Part shown: positions 14,088-16,573 of the stretch, piece by piece
Position numbering within the stretch: the first letter of the stretch is position 1
How the letters are laid out: each line of letters opens with the position of its first letter
Assembly (NCBI GenBank): GCA_002365025.1
Contig: DEYX01000378.1
Coordinates: forward strand, 1 to 16,573
Length of the DNA stretch: 16,573 nt
Direction: 5' to 3'
Source of the DNA: Hungatella sp. UBA3147
Lineage (GTDB): Bacteria > Bacillota > Clostridia > Lachnospirales > Lachnospiraceae
The notes under the pieces: generated by a model
The model's input: the letters and a program-made list of their open reading frames with translations, nothing else
Databases searched by the model: none
Told to the model about the DNA's origin: nothing
Translations under genes and position numbers: made by a program

Positions 14088-14908
14088 GGAAAGCGGACAA
14101 GAAAGGCTGGTTATTCAAAATCACCATCGGGGCGGTTCTTTTATTCGCTGCGCTTCTGTCTATGGCTCCTTTTATCTATATGATGCTGGTATCATTGACA
14201 CAGAAAACAGTGCTGGATTTAAACTTTGAAAATGCAGATTTCAGTTTTATTAACTATAACCGCGTATTCCGAAATTTCAATCTGGCTACCAATCTGGCCA
14301 ACAGTATCATTGTGACAGTTTCAGCCTGTGTGCTCAACTGCGTCATCTCTTCTATGGCTGCTTATGCTTTTGCCAAGAAGAAGTTTCCATTCCGCGACCA
14401 GTTGTTTAACATTTATCTTGCCACATTGATGATTCCAGGGCAGGTAACGTTGATTCCGGTATTTACCATCATGAAAAAGCTGGGGCTCATGAATACTTAC
14501 CCTGCGCTTTTTTTACCGATTATCAATGCTTTTGGCGTTTTTTTGATCAGGCAGTTTATGGTGACCATACCGGATGAGCTTCTGGAAGCAGCCAGTATTG
14601 ATGGATGCGGTGAGAACCGGATATTTATTTCTATCGTGATACCGCTGATTAAGTCGGTTATGGTATCTTTAATGATTTTTACCTTTATCACCTGCTGGAA
14701 TGATTTCCTCTGGCCGCTGGTAATCGTGACAAAACCGGAGAGACAGACGTTGACACTTGCAATTTCTGCGCTGAAGGGAAGCTATTCAACGAACTATGGC
14801 CTGGTGATGGCAGGCTCCACATTGACCTTTTTGCCACCATTTCTTCTGTATATCTTCCTTCAGAAACAGTTTGTGGAAGGAATTGCGATGAGTGGAATCA
14901 AAGGATAA
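14084..14908 (+). CDS. Sugar ABC transporter permease (MalG/AraQ type)
   Basis: Second membrane subunit of the carbohydrate importer. The 274-aa protein has about six membrane segments, including MAPFIYMMLVSL near the N terminus, and the EAA loop EAASIDGCGENRIFISIVIPLIKS (Glu168). The ending FLQKQFVEGIAMSGIKG is the classic MalG-family C terminus (consensus F-QK-f--G---GavKG), which contacts the ATPase. The start overlaps the previous stop by 4 bp, with GGGGAGGAGGC upstream. No ATPase gene follows; these importers commonly share a genome-wide MsmK/UgpC-type ATPase encoded elsewhere. Confidence 0.95.
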   Translation: MRKADKKGWLFKITIGAVLLFAALLSMAPFIYMMLVSLTQKTVLDLNFENADFSFINYNRVFRNFNLATNLANSIIVTVSACVLNCVISSMAAYAFAKKKFPFRDQLFNIYLATLMIPGQVTLIPVFTIMKKLGLMNTYPALFLPIINAFGVFLIRQFMVTIPDELLEAASIDGCGENRIFISIVIPLIKSVMVSLMIFTFITCWNDFLWPLVIVTKPERQTLTLAISALKGSYSTNYGLVMAGSTLTFLPPFLLYIFLQKQFVEGIAMSGIKG

Positions 14909-14929
14909 GAAAAAAGGAGGATTTTATCG

Positions 14930-16573
14930 ATGGTACGTTATGAGTTTTTTTTGACACACTCTCTGGAGAAGGTACTTCCGGATTGTATGCCGGAAACATG
15001 GAAGCCGGGCTGGAATCTGGAGGGGTTCCGGAATGAAATAGTATCTTTTCAGCTGATCTACACTGCCCTGGATGGAGAGCGGGGGATGCCGCAGCAGAAA
15101 TTTCACATCCAGGTAAACGGCGCAGAGGCGAGAATGAGAAAGGTGGGGCTGGTACCTTCGGATTATCCCTGCTATGCAGAATATGATACGAATTATATTA
15201 CTACCAAAGCAGGCATGTTTCCCGATGTGCTTTTACCTTTTGATGGCACGGTGATTCCTGTTCCCGGTCAGATGAGAAGCATCTGGATTGATATAGATCT
15301 GCGGAATCTGGAGACTGGGAGCCATGAGATAACAATTACGGCAGAAGCGGAAGAGGTAACAGCCTGTGCAAACGGCGTGATAATCCATAATCCCAATGCA
15401 GTGGAACAGAACTGGAAGCAGACCTTGCAGCTTCAGGTACTTCCGGCGGTCCTGCCGGAGCAGAGGCTTCTGCATACAGAGTGGTTTCATGCGGATTGTC
15501 TGGCGGACTATTACAATGTTGAAGCTTTTAGTGAGGAGCATTGGCAAATTGTTGAGAACTATATCCGTTTTGCAGGAGAAGAGTGTGGAATTAATCTTCT
15601 GCTAACGCCTGTTTTTACACAGCCGCTGGATACAGCAGTGGGAGGGGACCGGACAACCGTCCAACTGGTGGAGGTGATACAGAAAGAAGGGCAGTACCGA
15701 TTTGGATTTGATCAGCTGGAGCGGTGGTGTAAGCTTTGCAGGAAATACGGGATTCTGAATCTGGAAATCGCTCATTTCTTTACCCAGTGGGGAGCATATG
15801 CCACACCAAAGATCATTGCTGAAACAGAGAATGGTAAGGAGCAGATCTTTGGCTGGGCTGTGGAAGCTGTTTCCCCGGAGTACCGGTATTTTCTGGAAAA
15901 CTTTGTACCAGCGCTTCTTGGGAAGCTGGCAGATCTCGGATATGAAAAGAATCAGCTGTTTTTCCATATTTCGGATGAGCCTGGAGAAGAACATCTGGAG
16001 AGTTATCTGGCTGCCAAAAAACAGGTTACTGATCTGTTAGAGGGATATACCATTGTGGATGCGCTTAGCAGCTACGAATTTTACAAGCAGGGTATCGTAG
16101 AGCACCCTATTCCGGCTAATGACCATATCCAGCCATTTATTGATCATGGTGTGGAGGATCTGTGGGTGTATTATTGTTGCGTACAATGCGTGGATGTGCC
16201 AAACCGGTTCTATGCGATGCCAAGTGCGAGAAACCGGATTATGGGAGTGCTGATGTACTTATACCGTATCAAGGGATTCCTGCACTGGGGCTATAATTTT
16301 TATAATTCTGCTTTTTCCCTCAGGCATATCAATCCTTATGCGGAAACCCATGCAGGTTTTGCATTTCCTTCCGGAGATCCCTATCTGGTGTATCCGGGAG
16401 AGGGAGGCAGTGTAGTTTCTTCCATCAGGAACCAGGTACAGATGGATGCTTTTTATGACCTGCGGGCCATGGATTTACTGGAAAGCCTGTCAAGCCGGGA
16501 AACGGTAGAGTCTTTGATTCTGGAAGGAGAGAAGGAAAAAATGACATTTAAGTCATATCCCTCCAGCAGCAAT
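14930..16573 (+). CDS. DUF4091 / GH123-like glycoside hydrolase, 3' end beyond the window
   Basis: Open for 548 codons to the window edge with no stop. The start ATG has a perfect AAAAAAGGAGG 9 bp upstream and lies 21 bp after the permease stop. No signal peptide or membrane segment is seen, so the product is probably cytoplasmic. The N-terminal 170-180 residues look like a beta-sandwich. The rest fits the DUF4091 (GH123 catalytic) domain: LLTPVFTQPLD, IAHFFTQWGA, FFHISDEPGEEH, LWVYYCC followed by VPNRFYAMPSARNR, and GFLHWGYNFYN. GH123 enzymes use an adjacent Asp-Glu pair for substrate-assisted hydrolysis of beta-N-acetylgalactosaminides; Asp349-Glu350 in HISDEP is in the matching motif. Probable role: cleaving a sugar imported by the adjacent transporter. 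Many DUF4091 proteins remain uncharacterised, so GalNAc specificity is tentative. Typical lengths suggest little is missing. Confidence 0.85.
   Translation, partial: MVRYEFFLTHSLEKVLPDCMPETWKPGWNLEGFRNEIVSFQLIYTALDGERGMPQQKFHIQVNGAEARMRKVGLVPSDYPCYAEYDTNYITTKAGMFPDVLLPFDGTVIPVPGQMRSIWIDIDLRNLETGSHEITITAEAEEVTACANGVIIHNPNAVEQNWKQTLQLQVLPAVLPEQRLLHTEWFHADCLADYYNVEAFSEEHWQIVENYIRFAGEECGINLLLTPVFTQPLDTAVGGDRTTVQLVEVIQKEGQYRFGFDQLERWCKLCRKYGILNLEIAHFFTQWGAYATPKIIAETENGKEQIFGWAVEAVSPEYRYFLENFVPALLGKLADLGYEKNQLFFHISDEPGEEHLESYLAAKKQVTDLLEGYTIVDALSSYEFYKQGIVEHPIPANDHIQPFIDHGVEDLWVYYCCVQCVDVPNRFYAMPSARNRIMGVLMYLYRIKGFLHWGYNFYNSAFSLRHINPYAETHAGFAFPSGDPYLVYPGEGGSVVSSIRNQVQMDAFYDLRAMDLLESLSSRETVESLILEGEKEKMTFKSYPSSSN

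Noticed and set aside
15602..15994. 130-codon minus-strand ORF opposite the GH123-like gene
   Set aside because: The plus-strand frame has domain motifs, a perfect ribosome site and runs unbroken; the antisense frame has none of these.

Overview
The window looks like chromosomal DNA of a Gram-positive, low-to-moderate GC clostridium, most likely a Lachnospiraceae member (Lacrimispora/Enterocloster-like). This rests on strong AGGAGG-type ribosome binding sites, lipoprotein-type binding proteins, a clostridial-style liv operon, an SH3-NlpC/P60 wall hydrolase next to ribF, and a sugar ABC operon ending in a DUF4091/GH123-type protein. The taxonomic call is inference from gene content only.

Layout. 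(1) 30-2060, plus strand: ribF (FAD synthesis), then a secreted SH3-SH3-NlpC/P60 peptidase. They converge on the liv operon at a strong, probably bidirectional terminator (2083-2135). (2) 2140-7149, minus strand: a complete branched-chain amino acid (HAAT) ABC operon, livK-livH-livM-livG-livF, read from a sigma-A-like promoter at 7221-7249. The four distal genes are tightly packed or overlapping. livK and livH are separated by 272 bp holding four stem-loops. (3) 7298-8969, minus strand: pyrG with its own terminator. (4) 8970-9253: divergent promoter region. (5) 9254-11296, plus strand: ftsH and its terminator. (6) 11297-11813: about 500 bp of AT-rich non-coding DNA with promoter-like, terminator-like, palindromic and direct-repeat elements. 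(7) 11814-16573, plus strand: a carbohydrate ABC operon (lipoprotein binding protein, two permeases, no ATPase), followed by a leaderless DUF4091/GH123-like protein cut by the window end.

How the genes work together. The liv genes form a full importer. The sugar operon looks like an import-then-hydrolyse cassette: LacI-independent in what is visible, probably controlled by an activator binding a 16-bp direct repeat with 22-bp period just upstream of a -10 box, and relying on an ATPase encoded elsewhere. ribF, pyrG and ftsH are housekeeping genes.

Most worth a second look are the multi-hairpin element between livK and livH, which can fold in two mutually exclusive ways; the tandem operator and other elements upstream of the sugar operon; and the intracellular GH123-like enzyme, which carries an Asp-Glu pair where that family has its catalytic pair. 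No phage, transposon, CRISPR, rRNA or tRNA was seen.
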